This document shows positions 22,690-34,422 of a DNA stretch of 64,000 nucleotides, in pieces. Where the stretch lies: contig NC_089177.1 of assembly GCF_947507565.1 (NCBI RefSeq), forward strand, positions 2,292,648 to 2,356,647. The letters are read 5' to 3'. The translations under genes were made by a program, and so were the position numbers. This DNA is from Oscarella lobularis (Eukaryota; Porifera; Homoscleromorpha; Homosclerophorida; Oscarellidae). Under the pieces are notes generated by a model. It was not told the origin of the DNA. It did no database searches and saw nothing but the letters and a program-made list of their open reading frames with translations. The number at the start of each line of letters is the position of its first letter. Position 1 is the stretch's first letter.

Positions 22690-24299
22690 CTATTTCTCCC
22701 GTACAGTCCGGTTGTGAATCGAGTCAAAAACGACGATGCCATCGCTGTCGCTGTCGTTGGCGTGATTCATGTTCATCAACTGAATTGTGTCTTCGGTTCT
22801 TTTGCTTCGTTTCTTTCTGCCCAAGTGCTTCAGTGCTCCATTGCCACCACCTTTTTTTCCTTCTGCAAAACAATGCACAAATGAAGTACGTGGAAATAAC
22901 GACGTTCCGCTGACCGTCGACAGTTTGACTTTTGAGTACCACGTGAAATGCAATTCCAAGCAAGCAGATCACCCCTCCGCCAATATTCAGTGCACTATAG
23001 CTCACGCCCTCTGCCTTTATGTCTGTCAACATTATGATTATTTCCTGAAGAAAAAAATAGTGTGGTCTGAATAGAGAAAAGACTCGACACACCTTAAATA
23101 TTCCTGATACGGAAAGAGCTATGCTGGACGTATGAGACAACAGAAGATACTCCGAGAATGCCAGTCCAAATGCGAGAAGTGCTCCAAGGAGAAGGAGGAG
23201 GGAGGGAAGAGCGGCTCCAGTCATGGGAGTTGCGCCAAGAAAATGATACGATAAACTGACATGGGTACCTTCACAGAGAGATTATGTTACAGTACTGATG
23301 GATGCTGTGAGATAATATAACCTTCCAGTGCAACTGCAATAGGCAGCAGAGTGAGAATCATTACAGGTTGAAGGTGGTATATTACATCAATAGGATTCGT
23401 CAATTCTAAACAGGAGTATGAGAAAATCACATAATCAAATATGACTTCACTTGCTTAATTTGTTTGACTGAGTTAGAATTTGAGCTAAATTCCAGCGAAT
23501 TCCACCAATTACGGAAGCAATGAGAACCTAATTGACACATAAAAATAATGACAACCAAGGTCAAGCTATGTCCATTATACCAAAACAAAGCCAGTGCCAT
23601 CGAATTGCGTCGATCGAAAAGTAAACATAACCAAACCAATTGATATGCAAAGGATGACAGCAATCTGCAATAATCTCTACACACAGACAGCACGTGTACC
23701 GTATAGCACAAGTTCGTCCCATAAATTCATACAGGTTTTTCCAGACGAAAGGCAACAGCAAATATCAATATAAATATGATTGCAGAAGATTTGGTCATGC
23801 TATATCTAAAGAGTGCAAGCGTAAAGATCCCTCTCTTCGCTTCTAATACCGCACGGGTCACTCACAAAGCTGTTGTTATAAATTCGAGGCCCCAATTGGA
23901 AATTCCTATGTCCAGAGCTGACATGATAGCTGGAGAGATAAAAATTAGAGCGTCGCCTTTTCTGTTCTGCTTTTCAGCTTGCCTGTTGGTACAACGCTGA
24001 CTGCGTACGTGAACCAAGGAAGCAAGACGGGCTGCGTTTCTCGCGAGCACTTGCAGCACCATCGAATCGACCAAGCGAGAACGAATTTCAATACGAGATG
24101 AACGATTGTCATGAACAGTGGTATTCCGTACGTCTGGATCGTGCAGTAGGCAGTGGAAACGCAAATTTTTTAGTCTCTGGCGTACCTTCGACATCCATCG
24201 GTTATAGAAGGTGAGAGTAATCGAAAAGACGTAATAAATTAGAATGAGACCGAGTGTTTTCACCCCAAGAACGAGGCACTGTGAAGAAACAACGGACAT
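22690..24299 (-). CDS. SLC35C2: SLC35C2-like nucleotide-sugar/drug-metabolite transporter, copy 1 (spliced)
   Basis: Starts at ATG 24297-24299 with MSVVSSQCLVLGVKTLGLIL then YYVFSITLTFYNRWM, the conserved first helix of SLC35C2. Several short exons follow carrying hydrophobic segments, including SSIALSVSGIFK and EIIIMLTDIKAEGVSYSALN, the family's late helices, and GIAFHVVLK. The C-terminus is a hydrophilic tail with KHLGRKKRSKR and an acidic Asp/Ser stretch, ending at 22690. SLC35C2 is a multi-pass ER-Golgi carrier proposed to modulate GDP-fucose supply and Notch fucosylation. Internal exon borders were not all resolved. It is convergent with the preceding gene; a tRNA lies just upstream. An apparently identical copy is at 32501-34110. 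Confidence 0.82.
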
Positions 24300-24372
24300 C
24301 GCACATCCGGGATGCAAGGATGATTTTTCGTTGTCATTTTTATTGACCCTTCGAGCAGATTTTCTCGCTGCA

Positions 24373-24454
24373 GCAGCGATGTCCGAGTGGTTAAGGAGTT
24401 CGACTTGAAATCGAATGGGGTCTCCCCGCGCAGGTTCGAATCCTGCTCGCTGCG
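24373..24454 (+). tRNA. tRNA-Ser(UGA), copy 1
   Basis: A 7-bp acceptor stem GCAGCGA/TCGCTGC closes a class II cloverleaf. The anticodon loop CTTGAAA sits in a TTCGA/TCGAA stem (anticodon TGA), followed by a long variable arm GGGGTCTCCCC and a T arm GCAGG-TTCGAAT-CCTGC. G73 discriminator, no intron. A T-run follows at 24457, a normal Pol III stop. Confidence 0.95.
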
Positions 24455-24611
24455 CATTTTTTTCTTTCATTTTTTCTTTCTTCTACTTTTCATTAGCGGT
24501 ACAACTGAGTACCAACTGCAAAAGCAACAGAAAACAAAGAACAAAAAAATAACTTTCACGCTTAGCGCGCTTTCCTGGACGAACGCGTGGACAATGGACT
24601 CTTTTCTCGGC

Positions 24612-25896
24612 CTATTTAAGCGTCTGTCTTTGACACAGGGGTGCTCCGTTACTTTCTAGAGTATCCATAATCTCTAGACTCAGGCCTATCTGCGTTTCTT
24701 TCAAGTTGTCGTGGCGTTTTTCGGCTGAACCTCGGTTGCTTTTGTTTCTTCGCATCTTCCATATGAAGCATATCATCACAATGAAGACAATCGGTAATCC
24801 AAACTTCAGAAAATCTGCCCAGTGCAAGTGGCTGACGTTCTGTGTTGGAAAGGTTGGAAACGGCTCTGTGCCAACAACAACGACGCGATAAAAAACCGTC
24901 GTCTCATTTGAGATTTTGCAAACGTAGGTCCCCGCATCCGTCTCGTTCACATTCCTGATGGAATACCTCAGATCTTCTTTCCCAGGCAAAGGAAAGAGGA
25001 AGCTCGCACGCAGCTCTTCACTTCTTATATTCCAGATCAGCATCGATGGAGCGTTAGTTTTTCCGCAATCTAAACTGACGTTCTGTCCGACGTGAACTTG
25101 AACGGATGTCTCGTTCTGGCCTGGAATCCACCATGCTGGCCTGACCGTCAGTTCAAACGTGGACACGGCGTGCTCCCCGTCTTGACAAGAATAGAAGCCA
25201 GAATCGTGCGGAGTTACACTTTGCAAGTGAAGTGTCGCTTCGGGCCAGTGCTTCGTGGAATTGACTTTGAGCCAAGCCACTCCCTGCTCGGCTATGGGGC
25301 AGTCAACTTCGACGTCATCTCCTATTTCGGCTATTATTGGTCCTTCAGTCTTGCTGGTAAGCTCTGCGGGGATAAAAAATGCGCATATAATATAAGTATT
25401 GTACGAACGAGATTTTTCTGACAAACCGTTTATAACGGATCTGGCCTCGAAAATGGGTCCGGGTCCGCCCTCGTTTGCTTTGCACCTGCACACGGACGTT
25501 CCCACGAGCGGCGAGTGGTAGGAGATTCGAGTTGTGCATGTGCTCTTCTCCTTTTGTTCGCTTATGTATTTCCCTTCGATTTCTCGAAGGAACTCTTCGC
25601 CTTCGTTTGACCATTGAAACCACGTAGTGAAGTCGCTGCAGTTCTTTCCACGTGGTGGAGTTATTGTACAGCAAAGCGTCGTTGCGTCGCCGTGTTTTTG
25701 GATTTTTATATTGAGTTTGGGAGGGTGAATGGAAACTACGAATTCTCCATGTGATAGACTGTATATATGGGGACCTGGTTATGTACTACCTATTGGTCCA
25801 GAGACGATAGCTACTAGTAAAGCTAAAACGGCCGTCCTACACACACAATTTTCTGTTAATAGCGGGAAACGAAGAGGTAGTTTGAGACCTGTTCAT
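24612..25896 (-). CDS. Ig pair 1, membrane member (3 Ig domains, single-pass), copy 1
   Basis: Exons 25889-25896, 25790-25836, 25427-25735 and 24612-25363 splice in frame to 371 aa. The first coding exon is only 8 nt; with exon 2 it gives a signal peptide (MNRTAVLALLVAIVSGPI). Three Ig-like domains follow: about 20-120, 125-200 (ends DSGFYSCQDGE) and 205-290 (NVSLDCG to DAGTYVCKI). A transmembrane segment FGLPIVFIVMICFIW is followed by a basic stop-transfer and a 40-residue tail without tyrosine. Ig2, Ig3, TM and tail share one exon, unlike the membrane members of pairs 2 and 3. It is a cell-surface type I protein; ligand unknown. It is head-to-head with the secreted gene starting 416 bp away. 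Also at 34423-35707. Confidence 0.85.
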
Positions 25897-26022
25897 GGTG
25901 AAGCAACGCTGCCTGACGTAATGTATTTGGATATGAGGCAACGAATGTCCTATGTTACGCAACGACTGACAGTTGATTTTAAGTTACACTTCCGCTTAGT
26001 GTGAAATTGCTGTAGGGAATTG

Positions 26023-26030
26023 TGACGTCA
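26023..26030. promoter_or_regulatory. CRE/ATF-type palindrome TGACGTCA in the pair 1 shared 5' region
   Basis: Perfect 8-bp CREB/ATF consensus between the two divergent start codons of pair 1 (also at 35834-35841). A functional role is only inferred from position. Confidence 0.35.
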
Positions 26031-26312
26031 CCAAACCGGAAATCTAACGGAATTAGATGTAATTTGATTATTATTAATTAAGCAATTGTAGCTACTGTAG
26101 TGGTCTTCGCTGAGTCCTTTCAGTCTTGGCTATTAAGTTCTGAAGGAAGGGGAGGGAGTTCACTTTCGAAGTAAACAGTTCAGAGAGTGCAACCATTCCC
26201 CCGCTTGCTCCCACTGACTCCCTCACTCCCCAAGACACAGAAACGAACGTTATTTTTGCACTAGATCGGGCTTCTACAAGTACGGCTTATCTTTTTCTCT
26301 TTTATAGGCACC

Positions 26313-28783
26313 ATGAATGCTCCTGTACAGTTTGGGCGTTTGCTGGCCTTGTTCTTCTGCACCGTCGTGGAAATTTCTGCTGTTCAAGGTCAAGGTAAGA
26401 GATCGAGCTCCCAAACAATAGTATTGTTGATAATGTACGCCGTCTGATCGTTATCATGCGCATTGTATAGCTACGATCAGAGCTCCTTCTAAATTTGGCG
26501 CTTGTTATACGTAGGACAAGAGAGCCACCAGCTTGGCAAGCGATCTCCTTATGAGAAAATCGTGCAGGAAGGCCAACCGTTTCGCCTGCTCTGCATCCAT
26601 CGAGACATCTCGGGATGGAAAAAGAATGGACGGCCAGTTCAAACCCAGAGCCGATTGCAAATCATTCCCATGGGTCCATACAAAGCGCTGGACGTTTCGA
26701 AAGCCCAGCTCGGCGACAGCGGTCTCTACGAGTGCATAGCAACGGGCGGACGAACGGCGTCCGCTTGGTCCGTTGACGTGTATCAAAAAGGTAAAATTTT
26801 CGTTCCCACTCTGTTTTTTTTCCGTCTCACCTCCGCATATTTCACTTTCGTTTGGGAATGTAGGCGTTCTTTCGATTGAAGGGATCGACGTGCGCAGCGG
26901 ATCGGTCGAGGTGTACGCCGGACTTACGGTCGTGCTACGATGCGTTGGTAAGCTTTTCGCCATGCTCGCCTGGAGAGAGGGCAACGAGTACGTCGAGCAT
27001 CGAGCTCGTCACGATCTCAGGCGCTCTCGAATCGATTCCGAAACGCGACTCGCCGTTCTTTCCATTCGAGACGTTCAACTCTCCGACGCGGGAAGATACG
27101 ATTGCATAGGCTATCCCGAATTCCACGGTCCTTATTCTCGGGAATCGGTCGACGTCAAGGTGCTTCGACCGGAGCCCATCCGATTTACCGTCACGCCGTC
27201 GAACGTGTCCGCCTACGAAGGAGAACGCGTTATTGTTTATTGTAGCGCCGCTGGAAGGCCATCGCCTTCGGTCCATTGGGCTAGGGAAACGAAGACTGGT
27301 GTGAGAGTTTCCTTTGCGAAGATAGCGACACCAGATGGACGGCTCGTTTTTCCTTCTCTATCTAAAGAGAACGAAGGAATTTATCAATGTGTGGCGGAGA
27401 ATGCTCTCGGAAAGATGTCCTTGCGAATTCGAGTTTCCATTCGAGTTGCAGGTACCGTGCATGACACTACTAGTAGTGAGCGTCCCACAGAGGCTGAACC
27501 TTTTCACTCCAGACGTTCACAATATGGACGTTCTTCTTACCCACTCGCCTCAGTCCGTTCTTATGACCTGTAACGTAAGTCGAACGTTTTCCGTGGCCTG
27601 GCTCAAAGACGGCAAAATGATTCGCGACTGCAATGACAGTCGCCTGCACTTTCCTGCCTTCGACTTCGGTTCGGCTTTGGTGATTCAAGCCATTGGCTAT
27701 GCAGACAAGGGCCTCTACGAAGCTCGTGCTCGTGTCGACGGAAAGCTGGTTTACAAGTACTCCGTATTTCTTAATATCAGAGGTAAATTTCTGATTTTTT
27801 GACGTGTGATTTTGCAGCATTTCTTTCTCCCTTCACTGAAGGTGTTCCTACTCCTCCAAGAAACGTTAGTGTAACGTTCAAGTGCAGCACCACTCTAAGA
27901 TCTACTCTGTTGTCTGTTTCTTGGCTGCCTCCTGTATTTCGCGGCGAAGACGACGAAGAAAACCTCCTCTATTCTATTGTAGTTACGACTATTGAAATAC
28001 GACATCTGAAAATCACACGTCGATATAAAGTGGAGTCGAATGCAACGGTAGCTGAACTAAAACTAGAGGCAAGGTGCACGAGTTGCACAGCAATCCACTT
28101 CATTGAAGTCTACGCTGTCAATTCTATTGGAAGAAGCAACGCAGCTCTGCCAGTAGCAACGGCCAGTGAAAGTTCAAGTAATTTAATTGGCCTACTCTAT
28201 GTCTGTCAATTTTTTATTCATTAGCTCTGCTAAAACGAAATTGTAACCGAACTATTTCATCGATCCCTGTACTGAAATCTTACCCAGGATTTCAAATGAA
28301 GCTCAAAGTGGCAGATCGGTCTTGTTTGAAGGTTTGTCTCGTATAGCATTTAGTGTCTTCTCCCTCCTAAGATCGTTTTAGTCTGGTCAAACTCACTTTG
28401 TTGACGCACTGCAAAGTGCTATTTATGACTATGCAAAGGCGGCGTCTGAAATTGCCTATCGCGCCCAGCTGGTTTTTGAAATAGTTTCAAATGAGTTCCT
28501 GAATCAGTTTATTATTTACTCTGTTCCTGGCCGGTTGGACGTTGACGAATCCATAGCCCTAATAAAAGCCCTTGAACGTCCTTTGAGGTTTGATTCCGGT
28601 AGCGGACACGCTTTCAAAGCGAAGGATCTTCAAGAGTGCAAATTTAAAGTTCACGATTGCAACGTTTTTTATGCCAAGGGAATAAGTCGCCACAGGGATT
28701 GTCAGATAGGAGGACGGAAGAATAGGGGTTGCAACGTCTCAAGCTTCGTCTACCAAGTGAAGAAATTCTGTGAGCTTCTATAG
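26313..28783 (+). CDS. Ig pair 1, secreted Ig4-FN3-CTD protein, copy 1
   Basis: Seven exons (26313-26394, 26515-26790, 26864-27451, 27513-27782, 27842-28177, 28225-28331, 28382-28783) join in frame to 686 aa. Order: signal peptide (LLALFFCTVVEISAV); Ig1 (LLCIHRDISGWKKNG to DSGLYECIA); Ig2 (LRCVGKLFAMLAW to DAGRYDCIGYP) and Ig3 (VYCSAAGRPSPSVHWA to EGIYQCVAENALG) in one exon; Ig4 (LMTCNVSRTFSVAWLKDG; its F-strand lacks Cys, KGLYEARA); an FN3 module (TPPRNVSVTF, LLSVSW, HFIEVYAVNSIG); a linker exon with KSYPGFQ; and a Cys-bearing C-terminal domain conserved in all four secreted members. No membrane helix or GPI signal. The first five introns are phase 1. Also at 36124-38594. Confidence 0.88.
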
Positions 28784-28904
28784 CCTGCACCTACAGCTTG
28801 AAAGATAGGTTAGCATGACTTGCAAAAAGCATCCGCTTCTTTTAACACAGCCATAGACAAGCAAGCACACAGTCACTGATTCTTATTCTAAAATGCTTTA
28901 AATG

Positions 28905-30015
28905 TTAGATTTCAGTTTCCATGCTTGCCTGGCGTTCGTTCATATCATTCATCATATCTGCGACTTCTACTTGATGAGGACAACTGCATGTCTGTTCGCC
29001 ATGTCTGGAGCCTTTCGACTCACGTCTACGACGTTTCCGCTTCGCTATTGCTATCGCTACCAATACCACACCACCTACCACACCACCACCACCCACCACA
29101 CCTACCACTGTGGCAGTTCTGTGGTTACTTTCTGGTGATTCAGAGGCAGCAGTAACCGTGGAATTCGTGGTAGTGATTTGCGTTTTGTCTTCTAAATACC
29201 ACTTCCACTACCACTACTATCAACAGCAGGAAATGTACCTTCCACCAATTGACCACTTGTAGTTGGCGAATCTGTGCTATTTGGTGTTTCGTGCTCTGAA
29301 AATACCTAATTAATATTTTTACAGCACGTAATAACGTTGTACCGGATATGTGAAGTCTGACGATGTTTGGACTTCTTTGTGATGCCCAACAGGTGTAGTC
29401 GCCAGAATCATTTGGCCGTGCGTTATTTATCAGCCATGTGACGTTTGGGATCAGATGTCCCGTTGGCATCTGCCACACGATGTTATCCTGCTGCGATGAC
29501 TCAGGACAGGACAACGAAATTGACTCTCCACTTTGTCCTTCTCTAAGTGTGAGACTTGGCATTGCTAGAAATGATGTCAATAATTACTCAACTTGAATTA
29601 GGATACGCCAGTTTTGCTTACAAATGTAAAATTGTGCAAACAGCGTCGTATTTGTGACGGCACAAGCGTATAGGCCAATATAATTGAACGTTTCTGGCAA
29701 GAATGTAATTCCCAAGGAAGATTTGCACGGTCCGTCCGACACAATGCTGTACTGAGAACTATCCTCTCCGATGACGATGGCCGCCTTGTCTTTTTTCTCA
29801 AATGTCCAAATAAAGCCACTGCAATTGTAGCTTGCTGAAGAAACGCTACAGGTGAGAAAGATAAGATTTGGATGATGTCTTTCTTCCTTTTTAATGTACG
29901 CTAACAAAAGAAAGCCGTGAGGCTACATACAATAAAGCGACATTTAGAGACTACCTGTAGCGCATGGGAAACAGCATAGCAGAAGTATACAAGCCATTCT
30001 TGAAAGTATTGGCAT
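28905..30015 (-). CDS. Ig pair 2, membrane member (2 Ig domains, single-pass), copy 1
   Basis: Five exons (29955-30015, 29622-29900, 29343-29564, 29239-29295, 28905-29191), all phase 1, give 301 aa. They encode in turn a signal peptide (MACILLLCCFPCATG region), Ig1 (FLTCSVSSASYNCSGFIW to YIGLYACAV), Ig2 (SISLSCPESSQQDNIVWQ to NDSGDYTCWAS), a Ser/Thr stalk, then more stalk plus a Gly/Val-rich membrane helix (VVGGVVLVAIAIA), a stop-transfer KRKRRRR and a short tail ending ETEI. No cytoplasmic tyrosine. Its 3' end lies 121 bp from the secreted gene of pair 1; its 5' end faces the secreted gene of pair 2 across 605 bp. Also at 38716-39826. Confidence 0.85.
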
Positions 30016-30620
30016 TGTGGTTGATTCAGACGCCTAAAAATAAGATACATTGACCTTTCCACTGGCCTAGCCTTAAAGAGGTTGCTCGAAAACGGGCCAA
30101 AGAAGAGAAAAGCAACGTTCTGTCAAACCCGGATACAGTTCGGGCCACGTGTGCAATGTACTGAATAAATCTCCTAAAGCACCATACCACGCTACAGAGA
30201 GCTGTCGCCGGACGACAAAACGTTTAGACTCGGCGGGGTCCGTGCTCGGAGAGAGAGAAAGATGACTACCCCTGATTGCATGCATACCTAATTAGCTGTC
30301 GACGGTGTGGCGCTTTTCCCTCCTGTCTGTGTTTAGAAAAGCCGGCTTTTTGAGCGTTTAGCTGCTGCCTAGTGCTAGTATACAGCAAGAAACAGCTGGC
30401 GCCGGCGCTGATTCGCGATATCAATTTGAAGGCGGACTTGAACTAACAACGTTATCTAATCTGTCCATACAGATGAGGAGGTCACACTTTGGTATACGCC
30501 TTTGTAGTGTTGAGAATTGCATGTTCTTTACGAAAGCTGACAGCCTATACTATTACTAGTCCAACATTTCTACTCTGGCTTTCTGATTCTCAAAAACGCT
30601 TGGAGCTCATTAATTCCGAA

Positions 30621-31804
30621 ATGCAAGGGTTTCTTTTTCGAATTCTGTTATTTTGGACTGTCAGTAAGAATCTATTGCTTGCTTGGTATGAGAAGCGAAT
30701 CTTTTCACGTAAGCATGACCGACAGAAAATGCTGAGACAGAAGTTGCAGCAGTAGTAGTCTAGTAGGAATGCTGCATGACTTTGAAGTACTACAGTGGGC
30801 ATGCAATCGTAGTTTTTCTTTATTTCTAGTTAAAGCCAATGACTGCAATCAGCAAAGAGCGTTTTCAGGGGTTGTCGACGTGGTCGAAGGCGACTCGTTC
30901 ACCTTGTGCTGTGACGTCAACCGACCTGCGAACTGGACGAAAAACGGCGTAGACGTGATGGCGCTCGAATTGAACGACAATGACAGCAACAGATTCAAAA
31001 TCGAGGAAAACTCACTCGGAATTCGAACTCATCTGAGCGTGAGTCGAGCAATGTACGAGCAAGACAACGAGGTGGCATATCAGTGTGTGGCAACGTCACC
31101 GTCCGGTGACGCAGTCGTGGCAGAGCGAAAAGTGAGAGTACGTCGAAAAGGTGAATTATGTTGAGCCATAATTTTACATTAGTGCTTTCTAAATAAATAT
31201 TTGCCTAATTTATTTATGCAGCCGAGGTCTCTTTTCATGGGCCACGTAGTTTGGTTGTCGAGGCCACCGTTGGCGACAACGTCGCTCTGAACTGCTCAGG
31301 TCGTCATCTGTTTTTCATCAAATGGTTCAAAGACGGACTCTTTGCCGGCGGTGCGTCGAGGTATCGCGTGAGCTCTTGGCGGCAACATTCTCATGCGATC
31401 AGAGGAACCGTTCTCTATATAACATCTGTTCAAATTCTGGACGGAGGACGATATGAATGCCGCGGCTATCCGCAGTGGGGAACACTTCACCGAGTCGTAA
31501 CCGTAACGCTCGAAGTGTTTCCGACTGAACCTCCTCGCTTCCTTGAAGAGCCGCGGAGCGTGCTGGCTCATCTCAACACGACTGTATCTCTCCGCTGTAG
31601 TGTTGTTGGTCGTCCCAGACCTCGCCTGTATTGGATACGAGAGGGTAAAGTGGGGGGCTATCGAGAGAGATTGAGTGGTCACGTCGATGTTGTTACTATT
31701 CGGTCTTTGAGTCATGAAGACGAAGGTGCATACTATTGCGTGGCTGAGAATTCCGTTGCATCCGTCCCTTCATCTCCTGCAGTTATTTCTATTATAGTCC
31801 CAGG
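30621..31804 (+). pseudogene. Ig pair 2, secreted member, copy 1 broken by the assembly gap
   Basis: Contains exons 1-3 (30621-30663, 30830-31150, from 31222) of the gene complete at 40432-42882. It runs straight into the N run at the end of exon 3 (last bases CCAGG). The break is an assembly effect, not a biological mutation. Any protein model that crosses the N run would join Ig3 to the tail of the KH-NYN-CCCH gene and is false. Confidence 0.9.
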
Positions 31805-32004
31805 NNNNNNNNNNNNNNNNNNNNNNNNNNNNNNNNNNNNNNNNNNNNNNNNNNNNNNNNNNNNNNNNNNNNNNNNNNNNNNNNNNNNNNNNNNNNNNNN
31901 NNNNNNNNNNNNNNNNNNNNNNNNNNNNNNNNNNNNNNNNNNNNNNNNNNNNNNNNNNNNNNNNNNNNNNNNNNNNNNNNNNNNNNNNNNNNNNNNNNNN
32001 NNNN
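31805..32004. other. Assembly gap, exactly 200 N
   Basis: A round-number N run is a scaffolder placeholder of unknown true size. Given the identical flanks, the true gap size is probably negative (an overlap). Confidence 0.98.
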
Positions 32005-32111
32005 TGCCGGGTATGGAGTCCCAGTTTCGTTCCTTGATGATCCAGCGACCGTACATCGACAGTGTCAATCATCTCATTGATTTAGCGCTCGAAGGCTCTT
32101 CTGGCCCGTAG
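32005..32111 (+). pseudogene. 3' end of the KH-NYN-CCCH gene, repeated fragment
   Basis: The last 35 codons and stop of the gene at 19702-22300 reappear at the start of the second contig with no upstream exon. It is an assembly duplicate of 22194-22300. Confidence 0.9.
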
Positions 32112-32500
32112 AGAGAGCGATACTACACCCTTACGTTTTTAAAAGAATGGGAAGAATTGTCGTCTGGTCGTCTTCTCGTTGATCAAGTTGTGTAGATGTG
32201 ATTACATCATGGATAGTACATGTACTGGTAGAGGGATTCGTAGTTATGTAGTAGGCATTTCTCTTATGTTGCTGTTCCTGGGTTTTTCTCAGGCTACTCT
32301 CATTAGCACCTACTGTGTAGGTTTATCCGTAAGCACACATAGTCAGCGCTCCTTTCCCTTTGAGACTCTCCCTTCAATGCTTTTTTAGCAAGTTTTGTTA
32401 CCATTTTAGCAAGACTACTAATATGATTTTTAGTATTGCATAATATAGTAGCAAAAATACCTAAATTTTCGCTTCATTTCAACACCCGTATAATGAGCGG

Positions 32501-34110
32501 CTATTTCTCCCGTACAGTCCGGTTGTGAATCGAGTCAAAAACGACGATGCCATCGCTGTCGCTGTCGTTGGCGTGATTCATGTTCATCAACTGAATTGTG
32601 TCTTCGGTTCTTTTGCTTCGTTTCTTTCTGCCCAAGTGCTTCAGTGCTCCATTGCCACCACCTTTTTTTCCTTCTGCAAAACAATGCACAAATGAAGTAC
32701 GTGGAAATAACGACGTTCCGCTGACCGTCGACAGTTTGACTTTTGAGTACCACGTGAAATGCAATTCCAAGCAAGCAGATCACCCCTCCGCCAATATTCA
32801 GTGCACTATAGCTCACGCCCTCTGCCTTTATGTCTGTCAACATTATGATTATTTCCTGAAGAAAAAAATAGTGTGGTCTGAATAGAGAAAAGACTCGACA
32901 CACCTTAAATATTCCTGATACGGAAAGAGCTATGCTGGACGTATGAGACAACAGAAGATACTCCGAGAATGCCAGTCCAAATGCGAGAAGTGCTCCAAGG
33001 AGAAGGAGGAGGGAGGGAAGAGCGGCTCCAGTCATGGGAGTTGCGCCAAGAAAATGATACGATAAACTGACATGGGTACCTTCACAGAGAGATTATGTTA
33101 CAGTACTGATGGATGCTGTGAGATAATATAACCTTCCAGTGCAACTGCAATAGGCAGCAGAGTGAGAATCATTACAGGTTGAAGGTGGTATATTACATCA
33201 ATAGGATTCGTCAATTCTAAACAGGAGTATGAGAAAATCACATAATCAAATATGACTTCACTTGCTTAATTTGTTTGACTGAGTTAGAATTTGAGCTAAA
33301 TTCCAGCGAATTCCACCAATTACGGAAGCAATGAGAACCTAATTGACACATAAAAATAATGACAACCAAGGTCAAGCTATGTCCATTATACCAAAACAAA
33401 GCCAGTGCCATCGAATTGCGTCGATCGAAAAGTAAACATAACCAAACCAATTGATATGCAAAGGATGACAGCAATCTGCAATAATCTCTACACACAGACA
33501 GCACGTGTACCGTATAGCACAAGTTCGTCCCATAAATTCATACAGGTTTTTCCAGACGAAAGGCAACAGCAAATATCAATATAAATATGATTGCAGAAGA
33601 TTTGGTCATGCTATATCTAAAGAGTGCAAGCGTAAAGATCCCTCTCTTCGCTTCTAATACCGCACGGGTCACTCACAAAGCTGTTGTTATAAATTCGAGG
33701 CCCCAATTGGAAATTCCTATGTCCAGAGCTGACATGATAGCTGGAGAGATAAAAATTAGAGCGTCGCCTTTTCTGTTCTGCTTTTCAGCTTGCCTGTTGG
33801 TACAACGCTGACTGCGTACGTGAACCAAGGAAGCAAGACGGGCTGCGTTTCTCGCGAGCACTTGCAGCACCATCGAATCGACCAAGCGAGAACGAATTTC
33901 AATACGAGATGAACGATTGTCATGAACAGTGGTATTCCGTACGTCTGGATCGTGCAGTAGGCAGTGGAAACGCAAATTTTTTAGTCTCTGGCGTACCTTC
34001 GACATCCATCGGTTATAGAAGGTGAGAGTAATCGAAAAGACGTAATAAATTAGAATGAGACCGAGTGTTTTCACCCCAAGAACGAGGCACTGTGAAGAAA
34101 CAACGGACAT
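32501..34110 (-). CDS. SLC35C2: SLC35C2-like transporter, copy 2 (probable assembly duplicate)
   Basis: Same as the gene at 22690-24299 in every frame compared. It should be counted once unless the duplication is confirmed. Confidence 0.82.
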
Positions 34111-34183
34111 CGCACATCCGGGATGCAAGGATGATTTTTCGTTGTCATTTTTATTGACCCTTCGAGCAGATTTTCTCGCTGCA

Positions 34184-34265
34184 GCAGCGATGTCCGAGTG
34201 GTTAAGGAGTTCGACTTGAAATCGAATGGGGTCTCCCCGCGCAGGTTCGAATCCTGCTCGCTGCG
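34184..34265 (+). tRNA. tRNA-Ser(UGA), copy 2 (probable assembly duplicate)
   Basis: Same 82 nt as 24373-24454, with the same cloverleaf, anticodon TGA and downstream T-run. Confidence 0.95.
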
Positions 34266-34422
34266 CATTTTTTTCTTTCATTTTTTCTTTCTTCTACTTT
34301 TCATTAGCGGTACAACTGAGTACCAACTGCAAAAGCAACAGAAAACAAAGAACAAAAAAATAACTTTCACGCTTAGCGCGCTTTCCTGGACGAACGCGTG
34401 GACAATGGACTCTTTTCTCGGC

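Larger units (their letters stand above)
22194..31804. repeat. 9.6-kb direct repeat, copy 1 (probable assembly overlap)
   Basis: This block recurs at 32005-41615 with a constant offset of 9811. Every reading frame I compared is identical in length and sequence, including introns and spacers. It begins inside the last exon of the KH-NYN-CCCH gene and ends at the last base before the N run. This geometry is expected if the end of one contig overlaps the start of the next. Confidence 0.95.
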
